Shown here in pieces: positions 25,786 to 36,113 of a DNA stretch of 64,000 nucleotides. The position numbers and the translations under genes were made by a program. How positions within the stretch are numbered: the first letter of the stretch is position 1; each line of letters opens with the position of its first letter. The notes under the pieces are model-generated. The model had not been told where the DNA came from. It was given only the letters and a program-made list of their open reading frames with translations, and did no database searches. Origin of the DNA: Muribaculaceae bacterium (lineage in GTDB: Bacteria; Bacteroidota; Bacteroidia; Bacteroidales; Muribaculaceae); the NCBI GenBank assembly GCA_017619935.1, contig JAFZRJ010000029.1, positions 1 through 64,000 of the forward strand. The letters are read 5' to 3'.

Positions 25786-26427
25786 ATGCTGACAAAATAC
25801 ACCATTAACCGTTTGATTGCCGGGTCGGCGCGATTCTTTTCCACCGTCCTCACCCCCCTGATGATGCCCACCTATGGCGCCTTTCTGGTGCTGTGGACTT
25901 CGGTGTTGTGCCTCTTGCCCATGGGCACACGCATCATGGTACTCATCATGATACTGGGCATCACTTGCGTGCTCCCCATCATCTGCATTGGGGTGCTGCA
26001 CCACTTCAAAATCATCAGCAACAAGCAACTCACCAAACGTCATGAGCGGTTGTATCCTTATGCTTTCGCAGTGCTGTGTTACATCATAGCGACGTTCTAC
26101 CTGCACAGCATCCACTCCCCCATGTGGTTTGTCATGTTTGCCGCCGGTGGCGCGCTGGCGTGTACGGTGGCGCTCGTCGTCACCCTGTGGTGGAAAATCA
26201 GCGCTCACATGACCGGCATAGGCGGTGTGGTGGCTCTGCTCTTCCAAATCCATGTGCAAGGACTGAGCGCATTCAACCTTTTCTGGGTGTTGTGCTTCAC
26301 CATCTTGCTGGCCGGAGTGCTGGGCACCTCGCGCATGATACTCAAACAGCACAATTTGTTGCAAGTGCTGGCCGGTGTGGCCAATGGTTACGCTTGCGTC
26401 ACACTGATGATTAAACTCTTTGGATAA
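25786..26427 (+). CDS. PAP2-like membrane protein, degenerate active site
   Basis: 213 residues, six membrane helices. Two segments echo the PAP2 phosphatase signature: KISAHMTGIGG in place of PSGH, and SRMILKQHNLLQVLAG in place of SRxxxxxHxxxDVLAG. The terminal aspartate is glutamine and the first motif is altered, so phosphatase activity is doubtful. It begins ten bases after rpoN and is surely co-transcribed. Related proteins occur beside rpoN in other Bacteroidetes as I recall; the role is unknown. Confidence 0.7.
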   Translation: MLTKYTINRLIAGSARFFSTVLTPLMMPTYGAFLVLWTSVLCLLPMGTRIMVLIMILGITCVLPIICIGVLHHFKIISNKQLTKRHERLYPYAFAVLCYIIATFYLHSIHSPMWFVMFAAGGALACTVALVVTLWWKISAHMTGIGGVVALLFQIHVQGLSAFNLFWVLCFTILLAGVLGTSRMILKQHNLLQVLAGVANGYACVTLMIKLFG

Positions 26428-26465
26428 TTACCTGAAACTCAACGACTCTTATATCTTTAGTTGTT

Positions 26466-26963
26466 ATGATTAGCATTATAATGGGCAGCACCAGCGACCT
26501 GCCCGTCATGGAAAAAGCCTGTCAGTGGCTCGATGACCACGGCATACCCTTCGAAGTGAACGCCCTCTCGGCTCACCGCACACCAGCCGCCGTGGAACAA
26601 TTTGCACGCAATGCCGCTGCACGAGGCGTAAAAGTCATCATTGCCGCCGCAGGCATGGCGGCCGCACTGCCCGGTGTCATCGCCGCCAACACCACGTTGC
26701 CCGTCATCGGTGTGCCCATCAAGGGCATGCTCGACGGACTCGACGCCTTGTTGAGCATCGTGCAGATGCCTCCCGGCATTCCCGTGGCTACCGTGGGCGT
26801 GAACACGGCGCAAAATGCCGCTATTCTTGCGGCACAGATGCTGGCGCTTTCCGATGCGCAAGTGGCCAAGCAAGTTGAGCAGCACAAGGCCTCTTTGGGC
26901 GAAAAAATCGAAAAAGCTAACAAAGAACTGGCCAACCTCCAATATCGCAACAAGGTCAATTAG
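26466..26963 (+). CDS. purE: 5-(carboxyamino)imidazole ribonucleotide mutase
   Basis: 165 residues, the class I PurE length. Converts N5-CAIR to CAIR in purine synthesis. Motifs [10 protein letters not shown], the catalytic SAHRTP and GAAxxL-type [16 protein letters not shown] are present. The ispG gene begins two bases after its stop, so the pair is translated from one message. Confidence 0.97.
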   Translation: MISIIMGSTSDLPVMEKACQWLDDHGIPFEVNALSAHRTPAAVEQFARNAAARGVKVIIAAAGMAAALPGVIAANTTLPVIGVPIKGMLDGLDALLSIVQMPPGIPVATVGVNTAQNAAILAAQMLALSDAQVAKQVEQHKASLGEKIEKANKELANLQYRNKVN

Positions 26964-26965
26964 TC

Positions 26966-28603
26966 ATGAATGATTCGTTTAATTACAACCGTCGACAAAC
27001 GGTGACGGTCAATGTGGGCGGTGTGCCCATGGGCAGCGACTATCCCATCAGGGTACAGTCAATGACCAATACCGATACCAACGACATTGAACGGAGCGCC
27101 GCTCAGTGCCAGCGCATCGTGGAAGCAGGCGCCGACTTTGTGAGACTGACGGCACAGGGCGTGCGTGAAGCCGAAGGCATAGGCATGGTGCGGAACTTGC
27201 TGCGCAAACAAGGCTGCAACGTGCCGTTGGTGGCCGACATCCACTTCAACCCCCGCGCCGCCTTCGCGGCTGCAGCGCTCACCGACAAGGTGCGTATCAA
27301 CCCCGGAAACTTCGTTGACCCTGCCCGCACCTTCAAGCAACTCACCTACACCGACGAAGAATACCAAGCCGAACTCCAGAAAATACACGACACGTTGCTC
27401 CCCTTCATCGCCATCTGTCGCGAGCACGGGACGGCCGTGCGACTGGGTGTGAACCACGGTTCGCTCAGCGACCGCATCATGAGCCGCTACGGCAACACGC
27501 CCGCCGGCATGGTGGAAAGTGTCATGGAGTTTCTGCGTGTTTTCGTTGCCGAAGACTTCCATAACGTCGTCATCAGCATGAAAGCCAGCAACGTGGTGGT
27601 GATGGTCGAAGCCGTGCGCCGCGTGGTGGCCGCCATGGATGCCGAGGGGATGCACTTCCCGCTGCATCTGGGAGTGACCGAAGCCGGATTTGGCGAGGAT
27701 GGCCGCATCAAGAGCGCTGTGGGCATCGGCACGCTCATGAGCGAAGGACTTGGCGACACCATTCGCGTTTCGCTCAGTGAAGACCCCGAACTGGAAATTC
27801 CCGTCGCCCAGAAACTTGTCGAATATGTCACGGCACGAGCCGGCCACGAACCCATCGAAGGCCATTTTTGCAAAGGCTTTGACCCGTTGTGCCCACCGCA
27901 CCGCACGACACGCATGGTGGACGGCAAGCGCACACCGCTTGTAATTGCCAACGAGAGCGACGAGGCGACCACCCTAAAGCCCGACTTCACCCCCGACCAA
28001 CTTGGTGACCTGTTCGGGCAAGTGCTTGTCATCACCCCCGACAACAAAAACATCCCCGGGTCATTGCTGGCACAACTGCACTCATTGGCCGACGAGGGCA
28101 ATGACACGCCTGTCATCGCGCGGGTCCACTACGACGACACCGACCTCGAATGGCTACAGGTGAAAGCCGGGGCCGACCTCGGTCCGGTAGTCATGAGCGG
28201 GCTGGTGGACGGCATCTGGATTGACGCACCCGACTATCCTCAACAGGACGACGTACTGCGCATGGCCTTCGGCATCCTGCAAGCGGCACGGCTACGCATG
28301 AGCAAAACCGAATTCATCTCATGCCCATCGTGCGGACGCACCTTGTTTGACCTGCAAACCACCGTACAACGTGTGCAACAGGCCACCGCCCACCTCACCC
28401 ACCTGAAAATTGGCGTCATGGGATGCATTGTCAATGGTCCGGGCGAAATGGCCGACGCCGATTATGGATACGTCGGTGCAGGGCCTGGACGCATCAGCCT
28501 CTACAAAAACAAGGAGTGTGTCGAGAAAAACATCCCCAGCGAGGAGGCCATCGACCACCTCATCGCCATCATCAAGGCTGGTGGCGACTGGCACGAGCCC
28601 TAG
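26966..28603 (+). CDS. ispG: 4-hydroxy-3-methylbut-2-enyl diphosphate synthase, long form
   Basis: 545 residues, against about 370 in E. coli. IspG makes HMBPP, the substrate of IspH, with a 4Fe-4S cluster. The TIM-barrel part is residues 1-270 (VRVQSMTNTDT-like VQSMTNTDTND, VADIHFNPRAA, RINPGNF), the cluster domain is at the end (ISCPSCGRTLFDLQ and GCIVNGPGEMADADYGYVG). About 150 residues are inserted between them (roughly 285-430), the extra domain also found in Chlamydia, plant and other Bacteroidetes enzymes. Last gene of the rpoN group; a terminator follows. Confidence 0.97.
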   Translation: MNDSFNYNRRQTVTVNVGGVPMGSDYPIRVQSMTNTDTNDIERSAAQCQRIVEAGADFVRLTAQGVREAEGIGMVRNLLRKQGCNVPLVADIHFNPRAAFAAAALTDKVRINPGNFVDPARTFKQLTYTDEEYQAELQKIHDTLLPFIAICREHGTAVRLGVNHGSLSDRIMSRYGNTPAGMVESVMEFLRVFVAEDFHNVVISMKASNVVVMVEAVRRVVAAMDAEGMHFPLHLGVTEAGFGEDGRIKSAVGIGTLMSEGLGDTIRVSLSEDPELEIPVAQKLVEYVTARAGHEPIEGHFCKGFDPLCPPHRTTRMVDGKRTPLVIANESDEATTLKPDFTPDQLGDLFGQVLVITPDNKNIPGSLLAQLHSLADEGNDTPVIARVHYDDTDLEWLQVKAGADLGPVVMSGLVDGIWIDAPDYPQQDDVLRMAFGILQAARLRMSKTEFISCPSCGRTLFDLQTTVQRVQQATAHLTHLKIGVMGCIVNGPGEMADADYGYVGAGPGRISLYKNKECVEKNIPSEEAIDHLIAIIKAGGDWHEP

Positions 28604-28670
28604 ACATCGCTCCCAACAGGAATCCGAAGAGTCTGAAAAGTCCGAATCGTCCGAAAAGTCTATTCAACAA

Positions 28671-28712
28671 CAATAGCCGCAATGCGCACGAGCAAGCGCG
28701 TTGCGGCTATTG
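28671..28712. terminator. Two-way terminator between ispG and the C10 protease
   Basis: A 17-base stem, 28671-28687 with 28696-28712 (CAATAGCCGCAATGCGC and its near complement), one mismatch, eight-base loop. It stands between convergent genes and resembles in design the hairpins after the beta-helix gene and the gene scar at 12948. Confidence 0.8.
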
Positions 28713-28728
28713 TTAACTGTCACAAATA

Positions 28729-31700
28729 TCAATTACTCAAAATGATATTGATCACGGCGTTCACATCGGCCACATCGACAACATTGTCATCGGTGATGTA
28801 GGCGCGACGGCCATAATTGTCGGCTGAGTCAAGTTCGAGGATGATGTTGATGATGATGTTCACATCCGCTACATCCACCACACCGTCCAAATTGACGTCG
28901 CCCAGTTTACCCTCAACAGGTTCCTCGGCAGTCTCTTCAAGCACGATTTCGATATAACCCTCATCGGTCACCTCACCTTGCGCGAAGAAGTAAGCACGGA
29001 AAGGAGCCACGATTTGGTCTTCGCCAGCCTTCACGAAGCGGTTACCTTGTGCGTTGACGGCATAAATGTCGGCCAAAGTGGTTTCCATGAAGGTACCGGC
29101 CATCACATAGTTGTCACCCGAGGTGAACGCAATGGGTTCAGCCTTGAGCAACACATTGCTGGCTGCCATGGTCACGGCCTTGCCAACGAGTTTGCTGTTC
29201 ACAGCCATCACATAAGGCACGTTGGCCTCAATATGGTCGGCATAGTCAAACTTGGCAACACCATCATCAACCACATTGAAGTTGAGCACCCAATAGTCCT
29301 TGCCAGTGTCTTCACCCGATGCATATTTCACCAGGTCACGGCCTTCGGCCTGCACTGTTTCGGGAGCGAATGGTAGCACAATACTGCTGAAGCCTCCGCC
29401 TTGTCCGCCCACACGTCCTGTGGTGAACGTGCGCTCATAAGTCACATCGGTTACCGTGAAACTCTGCGGTGTATAGTAAGGATAACCATCCTTCAAGGCA
29501 ATCTTGGTTGTCGAGTTGCCCTTCACCACGTTGGCATTCTCCAGTCCAGCGGGCACGGCCTCGTCGGCACCCAAGAAGTAGATGGTGTTGGGGTTGGCGT
29601 TCGGAGTGAGCGAAGTGAGGTTCAAGCCCTCGACACGAACAGCGACCGCATTGGCAGGCACTGTGGCGCTGCCCGAGGCAGCCATGCTTGTGCGCAGGCC
29701 ATCGGCAGTCCACACCACCATACCGCGCTCAATCCTATACAGAATTGAGCCACCCGACGGCACCAGATTCTTCAGCGAGTCGTTCTCGTTGCGGCCATAG
29801 ATGTTAAGCGCGTAGCGAGAGCCGTATGCGAGGTTGTCAAAGTCAAAATAAAGCGTCTTTGTCTCGCCCGGCTGAATGCTCAGCGAACTTTGTTTGTAAG
29901 AAATCATTGTGCCATGGCCTTCTTCATCCACGATGAACAGCGGAGCGAGCACATACTTGTTGTATTCGCCTGTGCTGTTGTTGGTGATGTCCACCTTGAA
30001 GTGTGCATAACTGTCGTAGATGGTCGTGCCCACGGCGTTGTCGGCGACAATATCCACGGCGAGGTTCATGGGAGCCTCAGCGGCAGCACCGGCAATCGTC
30101 ACCGAGCCGCTTCCTGGCAAGTTGTCGCCACTCATCGGACTGTCGAAAAGCGACACGTGAGCGCTCTTAGTGCCGGCATTCTTCGGAGTGAAGTTATACG
30201 TCACCACCTTGCTGCTGTGAGCGGGAATTTCAGTTTCAACCACAGTGGTATATTGACCATATTCGTCAATATTCTCATTGTCGACATACAGATAGATGCG
30301 GCCGGCGAAACGGTCATCGCTGTTGTTCTGTATGGTCACATGGCATTGCTCAGGCACACCCACCTTTTCTCCGCCAGCAAACTCAAAGTTGGTAGCGGTA
30401 AGGTCATTCAACGGGTGCTTGACTGTCGTAGCCGTATTTCCGCTAAACGTGACGGCCAGATAGAAGCGATCGCTTTCCAACATGGGAATCCACTCATCGG
30501 TGCCTTGCACCATGCAAACGGGCTTAATCTTATATGTTCCGCTAGTGATGCCAGCACCAAAGGAATAAGTCTCCGAACTATTTGAGGTGGGCCAACTGTC
30601 GGTAATGGACAATGATTGGGAGAAATAACTATAGCTGGCAATCAACTGCACCATATTGTCGTTGCTGTCGAAGAGGGCGATACCTCGACGATACTTCGTG
30701 CCGTCGTTGATGTGGTCCTCGGCGGTCACCTTGACCATTTTGCGTTTGGTGAGCTTGAAAGGCTGCGACGAACTGTCACGCTCAAATGACAAAGTGCTCT
30801 CGCCATAAACGGTAGAGCCATACATGTTAAAGACGGTGAGCACGTGCTTCACTTCCTCGCTTTGGCCAGTGAAACCGGGAGCGATGCCCACGATGGCCGT
30901 CTGGTCGATGTTGTAGCCTTCAGCGCTGCTCGACGCACCGATACCGCCAGCGTAGGGGTTCATGATCGCCAACTGGAAGTAGCCATTGCCCAGGCCTCCC
31001 CAGCCCCAGTTGATGTGGTAATATTCGCCATACTCATAGCCGTCGCACACAAATGAGTGTCCGCCACCACTACCGGCACGGCCGTTGTAAATCATAGGAC
31101 GGCCGGCGGCCAGTTCCTCATAGACCATGTCGGCCCAAGCCTGCTCATCGTAGTCGCTGCGATAGACCAACTTGGCGTTGTAATCGAAGTACTCATTGAA
31201 CGCAATGGGAATCTTGGGGTCGGTCGTACTCGAGAACGAAAGGCCATACTGCATCTCGGTGGCGCATCCGGCGTAGACCATCAGCCATGCCACGGCATCG
31301 GTATAGACCTGACTTTCTGCTCCTGTGTAGGTGTCGAGCATGTGTTGCCAGTCAAAATTGATGGGAGGCAACGAGTCGGTGTAAAATGTGCGGTAATCGT
31401 CCACTTTCTCCGAGTAAAAAGTCACCAAGTACGACGGAATGGTCTTGGTGGGGCGAGCGGGCCAGTTGTGATACTTCATGATTTGCGCCATCGCGGTCGC
31501 CACACAGCCCGTGTAGGCAAACTCGCCGATGGTGTCGCCGTTCTCCACGCTCATAAATTCAGGGCACTGGTTCCAGTAGGGCCGTGCCTGGTCCCACTTG
31601 GCGGTCACCATGGGAGCCACCGAGTTGCGGGTGGGGACAGCGGCGCGACGGGGAGCCGACAAGCATTGCGCCACTTGGGAGTCGCTCATCGTTTCCAACG

Positions 31701-32049
31701 CCTTAATTTGCTGGGCGTAGCCTTCCAGCCACGATTTCATGTTGGCGGGAATCTTGGTCTCATCGAAGTGGCCCGTGTCGCTGTAACCCAGGATGGGAGT
31801 GGTGCGGTCGTCACCCGACACAATCACGAAGCCCTCGTTGTTTCCGATGTTGAACACATAATAATAGGCCGTCGTGGCCGAGGGGGCGCGCTTGGCCTTC
31901 GAGGCCATGCTGACGGCTGCCGTCACATTGCGACCCTTGGCAAACTGGGCGGCTTCGGCCTGCGCCTGTTCGGGGGTCACTACACCGGCCCACGACATCA
32001 ATGGCAACACGCACAGTGACACCAGGGCCAAAAAGTTTCTCATTCTCAT
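28729..32049 (-). CDS. Secreted C10 (streptopain-like) cysteine protease with dockerin-like C-terminus
   Basis: 1106 residues. Signal peptide at about 1-21 (ending SWAG). An inhibitory prodomain of about 130 residues includes FVIVSGDDRTTPILGYSDTG. The catalytic domain has the cysteine in YTGCVATAMAQIMKYHNWP (near 182) and the histidine in GSGGGHSFVCDGY (near 335), then YYHINWGWGG. Some 400 residues of immunoglobulin-like and jelly-roll-type sequence follow. The end carries two dockerin-type repeats; the first (GDVNLDGVVDVADVN) looks calcium-competent, the second (ITDDNVVDVADVN) has lost ligands. Related enzymes are prophage or commensal virulence proteases. Extracellular or surface location is inferred. 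Confidence 0.92.
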   Translation of the reverse strand: MRMRNFLALVSLCVLPLMSWAGVVTPEQAQAEAAQFAKGRNVTAAVSMASKAKRAPSATTAYYYVFNIGNNEGFVIVSGDDRTTPILGYSDTGHFDETKIPANMKSWLEGYAQQIKALETMSDSQVAQCLSAPRRAAVPTRNSVAPMVTAKWDQARPYWNQCPEFMSVENGDTIGEFAYTGCVATAMAQIMKYHNWPARPTKTIPSYLVTFYSEKVDDYRTFYTDSLPPINFDWQHMLDTYTGAESQVYTDAVAWLMVYAGCATEMQYGLSFSSTTDPKIPIAFNEYFDYNAKLVYRSDYDEQAWADMVYEELAAGRPMIYNGRAGSGGGHSFVCDGYEYGEYYHINWGWGGLGNGYFQLAIMNPYAGGIGASSSAEGYNIDQTAIVGIAPGFTGQSEEVKHVLTVFNMYGSTVYGESTLSFERDSSSQPFKLTKRKMVKVTAEDHINDGTKYRRGIALFDSNDNMVQLIASYSYFSQSLSITDSWPTSNSSETYSFGAGITSGTYKIKPVCMVQGTDEWIPMLESDRFYLAVTFSGNTATTVKHPLNDLTATNFEFAGGEKVGVPEQCHVTIQNNSDDRFAGRIYLYVDNENIDEYGQYTTVVETEIPAHSSKVVTYNFTPKNAGTKSAHVSLFDSPMSGDNLPGSGSVTIAGAAAEAPMNLAVDIVADNAVGTTIYDSYAHFKVDITNNSTGEYNKYVLAPLFIVDEEGHGTMISYKQSSLSIQPGETKTLYFDFDNLAYGSRYALNIYGRNENDSLKNLVPSGGSILYRIERGMVVWTADGLRTSMAASGSATVPANAVAVRVEGLNLTSLTPNANPNTIYFLGADEAVPAGLENANVVKGNSTTKIALKDGYPYYTPQSFTVTDVTYERTFTTGRVGGQGGGFSSIVLPFAPETVQAEGRDLVKYASGEDTGKDYWVLNFNVVDDGVAKFDYADHIEANVPYVMAVNSKLVGKAVTMAASNVLLKAEPIAFTSGDNYVMAGTFMETTLADIYAVNAQGNRFVKAGEDQIVAPFRAYFFAQGEVTDEGYIEIVLEETAEEPVEGKLGDVNLDGVVDVADVNIIINIILELDSADNYGRRAYITDDNVVDVADVNAVINIILSN

Positions 32050-32130
32050 TGTTTATAAATTGATTAATAAAGTAAATTTTCCTCTACCGAAAAAAAACCT
32101 AAAGGTTTAAGAAACAGTATTTCAAGGCTG

Positions 32131-32160
32131 CAAATATAGTGATTATTTTTGGATTGGCAA
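32131..32160 (-). promoter_or_regulatory. Promoter of the C10 protease gene
   Basis: Minus strand TTG (plus 32158-32160), 19 bases, TATATTTG (32131-32138). Leader of about 75 bases before the start at 32049. Confidence 0.65.
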
Positions 32161-32235
32161 CGTTAAGTGGCAAAAAGTCAACCAAATCAGCCATTTATTC
32201 TGCCAAAATGAACAACGGCGAAAATCGGCACGGCG

Positions 32236-33414
32236 CTAGCGCAAGCGATGACGCATATAGTGGCCACGGCCCGCCAGCAGATAGCCCGCCACGCCCATCA
32301 CATTGACCGCCACGCCTATCCAGAATGCGCTGGCATAGCCCAGATGCTCGGCCACCACACCGCCAATGACCACTCCCACACCGATGCCCACGTCCCATGC
32401 CACGAGCAGCGTGCTGTTGGCGGTGCCACGTTGCGCGTGGGTCGCCAGGTTGATGAACATATTCTGATAAGCGGGCCACAGGTGTCCGTTGCCCAGACCG
32501 ATGAGCACCGCGGCGCCGTAGTAGCCCCAAGCGTTGGGCACCGCTACAAAACTGGTATAGCCCACTACCGAGATGAGCATACCCATCGTGGCGTTTTGGG
32601 TGATGCGCCCCTTGCGCAGCGACGCCGCGCCCTGCAACCGCGACAGCATGAGCCCCACCGCCAGAATGAGGAAGAATGTGCCCGTGGAACTGGTCACCCC
32701 CATCACCTCCTTGCTGTAGATGGCGAGGTAGGTGCTGAGCACACCGTAAGAGAAGCCGAAAGCCACCATCGTGAGGAACAGTCGCCACCCGATGGTGAGG
32801 AAAAAGCGGTCGAGCGAGAGCGCTTGCGCCGGCTTGTTCAGTTCGCGGGGCTTGAGGCGTATCGACGCGTCCACGGCCATCCCCACGCCGGCTATGATGA
32901 GCGCCAGCCAAAACAGGAACTCAAAACTCCCCACATAATTATAGATGTAAATCGAAACGGTAGGCCCCGTGGCCATGGCGAGGTTGTTGCTCAGCCCGTA
33001 GTAGCCGATGCCCTCGCTGCGACGGCTGCTGGGCAACACGTCGATGGCGACCGTGCTGTTCGACACGGTGAGGGCGCCGAAAGGCGCGCCGTGCAGGGTG
33101 CGTACAATGGCGAACAGCAGCAGGCTGCCCACCACCAGATAGCCGGCGAAGAAGATGAAAAACAGGAAATAGCACACCAGCAGCACCTGCTTGCGCGGAA
33201 AACTGTCCACGAGGTAGCCGCTGAACGGGCGCGCCAGCAGCGCAGCCAGCGTGTAGCCACTCAGCACCGCCCCTATCACGTCCTTGGTGGCGTGAAACGT
33301 CTCCTTGAGGTACAGGGGCAGCAGGGGCATGAGCAGGTAGAACGCGAAGAAAAGCAGGAAGTTCCCGGCGCTCACCTTCACGAAGTTGCTATTCCACAAT
33401 CGTTCGCTCTGCAT
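32236..33414 (-). CDS. MFS transporter
   Basis: 392 residues, twelve membrane helices. The loop-2 motif appears as SGYLVDSFPRKQVLLVCYF (G-x-L-x-D-x-x-x-R-K), and the overall form is that of AraJ/YfcJ-type drug or sugar efflux carriers. The substrate cannot be told. It is 29 bases after miaB and probably the third gene of the ychF-miaB operon. Base composition is notably GC-rich, as in its neighbours. Confidence 0.9.
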   Translation of the reverse strand: MQSERLWNSNFVKVSAGNFLLFFAFYLLMPLLPLYLKETFHATKDVIGAVLSGYTLAALLARPFSGYLVDSFPRKQVLLVCYFLFFIFFAGYLVVGSLLLFAIVRTLHGAPFGALTVSNSTVAIDVLPSSRRSEGIGYYGLSNNLAMATGPTVSIYIYNYVGSFEFLFWLALIIAGVGMAVDASIRLKPRELNKPAQALSLDRFFLTIGWRLFLTMVAFGFSYGVLSTYLAIYSKEVMGVTSSTGTFFLILAVGLMLSRLQGAASLRKGRITQNATMGMLISVVGYTSFVAVPNAWGYYGAAVLIGLGNGHLWPAYQNMFINLATHAQRGTANSTLLVAWDVGIGVGVVIGGVVAEHLGYASAFWIGVAVNVMGVAGYLLAGRGHYMRHRLR

Positions 33415-33443
33415 GGCTGTTCACGTAGCATAATGGGGCGGAT

Positions 33444-34814
33444 TCAAGGCACCCGCACGCCTTTCAGCGTGGCGCTGGTCACGCTCTCCACGCGACACAT
33501 CACGCGGTCGCCCACCTGCGTGTCGCCGGCGGGGAACACAATCACCTTGTTCTGCGGGGTGCGACCGAACATATCGTCGCGCGACCGCTTGCTGTAGCCC
33601 TCCACCAGCACCTCGAAGGTCTTGCCCACGTCACGGCGGTTGCTCGCGAGCGACAGTTCGTTCTGCAAGGCAATCATGCGGTTCAGGCGGTCGATTTTCA
33701 CCTCCTCGGGCACATTGTCGGGCAAGTGCTTGCTGGCAAACGTGCCGGGGCGCTCGCTGTACTTGAACATGAACGACGAGTCGAAGCCCACCTCACGCAT
33801 CAGGCTCAGCGTGAGTTGGAAATCCTCTTCGGTCTCATCGTGGAAACCGGTGAACACGTCGGTCGAGATGCCGCAGTCGGGCATCGCCTGGCGTATCTTC
33901 GCTATGCGGTCGAGGTACCACTCGCGGGTGTACTTGCGATTCATGAGTTTGAGCACCTTGTCGCTGCCGCTCTGCACCGGCAGATGGATGTGGTTGCAGA
34001 TGTTGTCGTGGGCCGCCATCGTGGCGATAATCTCATCGCTCAGGTCCTCGGGGTTGCTGGTGGTGAACCGCACGCGCATCTCGGGCGCGGCCTCGGCGAC
34101 CATCGCCAGCAGCGCCGCCAGATCGACGGCAGCGCCTTCGGCGGGCTTGTAGAGGTACGAATTCACGTTCTGCCCCAGCAGGGTCACCTCCTTGAAGCCT
34201 CGGGCCTGCAGGTCGCGCAACTCGTTGAGGATGCTCTGCGGCTCACGGCTGCGCTCACGTCCGCGCGTGTAGGGCACGATGCAGTAGGTGCAGAAGTTGT
34301 TGCAGCCACGCATGATGGAGATAAAGCCGCTCACACGGTTACCCCCCAACCGCTGCGGGATGATGTCGCGGTAGGTCTCGGTAGTCGACAGTTGGGTGTT
34401 GATGGCTTTCTCGCCTTGCTCGGCGGCACCGAATAGGCTGGGCAACTCCAGATAGGAGTCGGGACCCGCCACGATGTCCACCTCGTGCTCGCTGATGAGC
34501 GCGTCCTTCACACGCTCGGCCATGCACCCTATCACACCCACCAGCAGACGGCGCTGGCGGCGACGGCGCAAGGCGTTGAGTTGGGCGAGGCGCGTGAAAA
34601 TTTTCTGCTCGGCGTTGTCACGCACGCTGCAGGTGTTGATCAGGATGGCATCGGCATCGTCGAGCGTGTCGGTGGTGCCGTAGCCCGCCATCTGCATCAC
34701 GCTCGCCACCACCTCGCTGTCGGCCACGTTCATCTGGCAGCCGTAAGTCTCGATATAGAGTCGTTTGGCGAACTCGCCCGTGGGGGCGTCGTAGGTGAGT
34801 TTGAGTCCTTCCAT
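33444..34814 (-). CDS. miaB: tRNA-2-methylthio-N6-dimethylallyladenosine synthase
   Basis: 456 residues. Adds the 2-methylthio group to i6A37 in tRNAs reading UNN codons. N-terminal cluster cysteines lie in YGCQMNVADSE, INTCSVRDNAE and VIGCMAERVKD; the radical SAM motif is CNNFCTYCIVPYTRGRE; the TRAM domain closes the protein (FEVLVEGYSKRSRDDMFGRT). The gap to ychF is only three bases. With MtaB, both tRNA methylthiotransferases are in this window. Confidence 0.97.
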   Translation of the reverse strand: MEGLKLTYDAPTGEFAKRLYIETYGCQMNVADSEVVASVMQMAGYGTTDTLDDADAILINTCSVRDNAEQKIFTRLAQLNALRRRRQRRLLVGVIGCMAERVKDALISEHEVDIVAGPDSYLELPSLFGAAEQGEKAINTQLSTTETYRDIIPQRLGGNRVSGFISIMRGCNNFCTYCIVPYTRGRERSREPQSILNELRDLQARGFKEVTLLGQNVNSYLYKPAEGAAVDLAALLAMVAEAAPEMRVRFTTSNPEDLSDEIIATMAAHDNICNHIHLPVQSGSDKVLKLMNRKYTREWYLDRIAKIRQAMPDCGISTDVFTGFHDETEEDFQLTLSLMREVGFDSSFMFKYSERPGTFASKHLPDNVPEEVKIDRLNRMIALQNELSLASNRRDVGKTFEVLVEGYSKRSRDDMFGRTPQNKVIVFPAGDTQVGDRVMCRVESVTSATLKGVRVP

Positions 34815-34817
34815 AGC

Positions 34818-35918
34818 CTACACGTTGAAGCGGAAGACCACAATATCACCGTCCTGGAACACATAGTCCTTGCCCTCGATGTGCATCTTGCCGGCCTCCT
34901 TCACCGCGGCCTCGCTGCCGTAGTGGATATAGTCGTCATACTTGATGATTTCGGCACGGATGAAGCCGCGCTCAAAGTCGGTGTGAATCACGCCGGCACA
35001 TTGCGGTGCCTTGCTGCCTTTCCTGAAGGTCCATGCACGCACCTCCTTGGGTCCGGCGGTGAGGAACGTCTCCAGATTGAGCAGGGCGTAGGCGGCCTTG
35101 ATGATGCGGTTCACGCCGCTCTCCTTCAGCCCGATTTCCTCCAGGAACATCTGTCGCTCCTCGAAGGTCTCCAGTTCGGCTATCTCGCTCTCGGTCTGCG
35201 CGGCCACCACGAGCAGTTGGGCGTTCTCATCCTTGATGGCTTCGCGCACGGCATCGACATAGGCATTGCCGGCGGCTGCCGAGGCGTCGTCGACGTTGCA
35301 CACGTAGAGCACCGGCTTGTTGGTCAGCAAGAACAGGTCGTGCGCCACGCGCTCCTCGTCCTTGTTCTCCAGTTCCACGCTGCGGGCGTTCTGCCCCTGC
35401 TCCAGCGCGGCTTTGTAGCGCGCCAGCACCTCGTGTTGCACCTTCGCGTCGCGGTCGCCGGCGTCGGCCTGCTTCTTCACGCGCGTGATGCGGCCCTTGA
35501 TGGTCTCCAGGTCACGCAACTGCAACTCCAGGTCGATGACCTCCTTGTCGCGCACGGGGTCGACCGAGCCATCGACGTGGGTCACGTTCTCATCGTCGAA
35601 GCAGCGCAGCACGTGGATGATGGCGTCGGTCTCGCGTATGTTCGCCAGGAACTTGTTGCCCAGTCCCTCGCCGCGCGACGCGCCCTTGACCAGTCCGGCA
35701 ATGTCCACTATCTCGACCGTGGTGGGAACGATGCGTTCGGGATGAACCAGTTCCGCCAACTTGTTCAGACGCTCATCGGGCACCGTAATCACGCCCACGT
35801 TAGGCTCAATGGTGCAAAACGGAAAATTCGCCGACTGCGCCTTCGCGTTCGACAAACAATTAAACAACGTTGATTTTCCCACATTGGGAAGTCCCACAAT
35901 ACCACATTTCAGTGCCAT
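34818..35918 (-). CDS. ychF: Redox-regulated ATPase YchF (Obg family)
   Basis: 366 residues. P-loop [12 protein letters not shown] at residues 8-19, [17 protein letters not shown] switch region, NVDD in place of the GTPase NKxD motif (the reason YchF prefers ATP), a coiled-coil helical domain near 125-200, and a C-terminal TGS domain ending [13 protein letters not shown]. Thought to bind ribosomes and respond to stress. First gene of ychF-miaB-MFS, with a promoter of the repeat-associated type at 35947-35977. Confidence 0.97.
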   Translation of the reverse strand: MALKCGIVGLPNVGKSTLFNCLSNAKAQSANFPFCTIEPNVGVITVPDERLNKLAELVHPERIVPTTVEIVDIAGLVKGASRGEGLGNKFLANIRETDAIIHVLRCFDDENVTHVDGSVDPVRDKEVIDLELQLRDLETIKGRITRVKKQADAGDRDAKVQHEVLARYKAALEQGQNARSVELENKDEERVAHDLFLLTNKPVLYVCNVDDASAAAGNAYVDAVREAIKDENAQLLVVAAQTESEIAELETFEERQMFLEEIGLKESGVNRIIKAAYALLNLETFLTAGPKEVRAWTFRKGSKAPQCAGVIHTDFERGFIRAEIIKYDDYIHYGSEAAVKEAGKMHIEGKDYVFQDGDIVVFRFNV

Positions 35919-35944
35919 ATCTCAGTTCTTTTTCATTTTGAAAA

Positions 35945-36113
35945 GGCAAAATTAGTGCAAGTTGAGAGCAATACAAAGAGAAATACAAAGTTTTTCTCTT
36001 TTATTGCCGAAACGACACCTAATTTCGAGGTTTTAACCTCAACATTAGTGTAAACCTGACGTAAAAACAAATTTATTTGATTTTTGCGACAGGTTCGGGG
36101 AGATGATGCAGCA
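35945..36113. repeat. Promoter-associated repeat array, copy 3
   Basis: One promoter unit (35945-36016) followed by the block 36017-36113, almost identical to 12250-12347 and 15527-15624. It abuts a degraded gene fragment on its far side, unlike copies 1 and 2. Confidence 0.75.
35947..35977 (-). promoter_or_regulatory. Promoter of ychF-miaB with upstream dyad
   Basis: Minus strand TTTG (plus 35974-35977), 19 bases, TAATTTTG (35947-35954). A nine-base dyad, AAAGAGAAA / TTTCTCTTT (35975-35983 with 35993-36001), begins at the -33 element. Confidence 0.65.

Noticed and set aside
24331..28603. Enhancer-binding regulator partner of RpoN in the same operon
   Set aside because: The following genes are a PAP2-like protein, purE and ispG; no AAA+ GAFTGA protein is encoded in the window.
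32248..33597. Long plus-strand open frame opposite the MFS gene; similar ones at 34485-35873 and 40200-41522
   Set aside because: These are antisense to clear MFS, ychF and murF genes in GC-rich DNA; the translations are low-complexity in H, V, A and R with no family motif.
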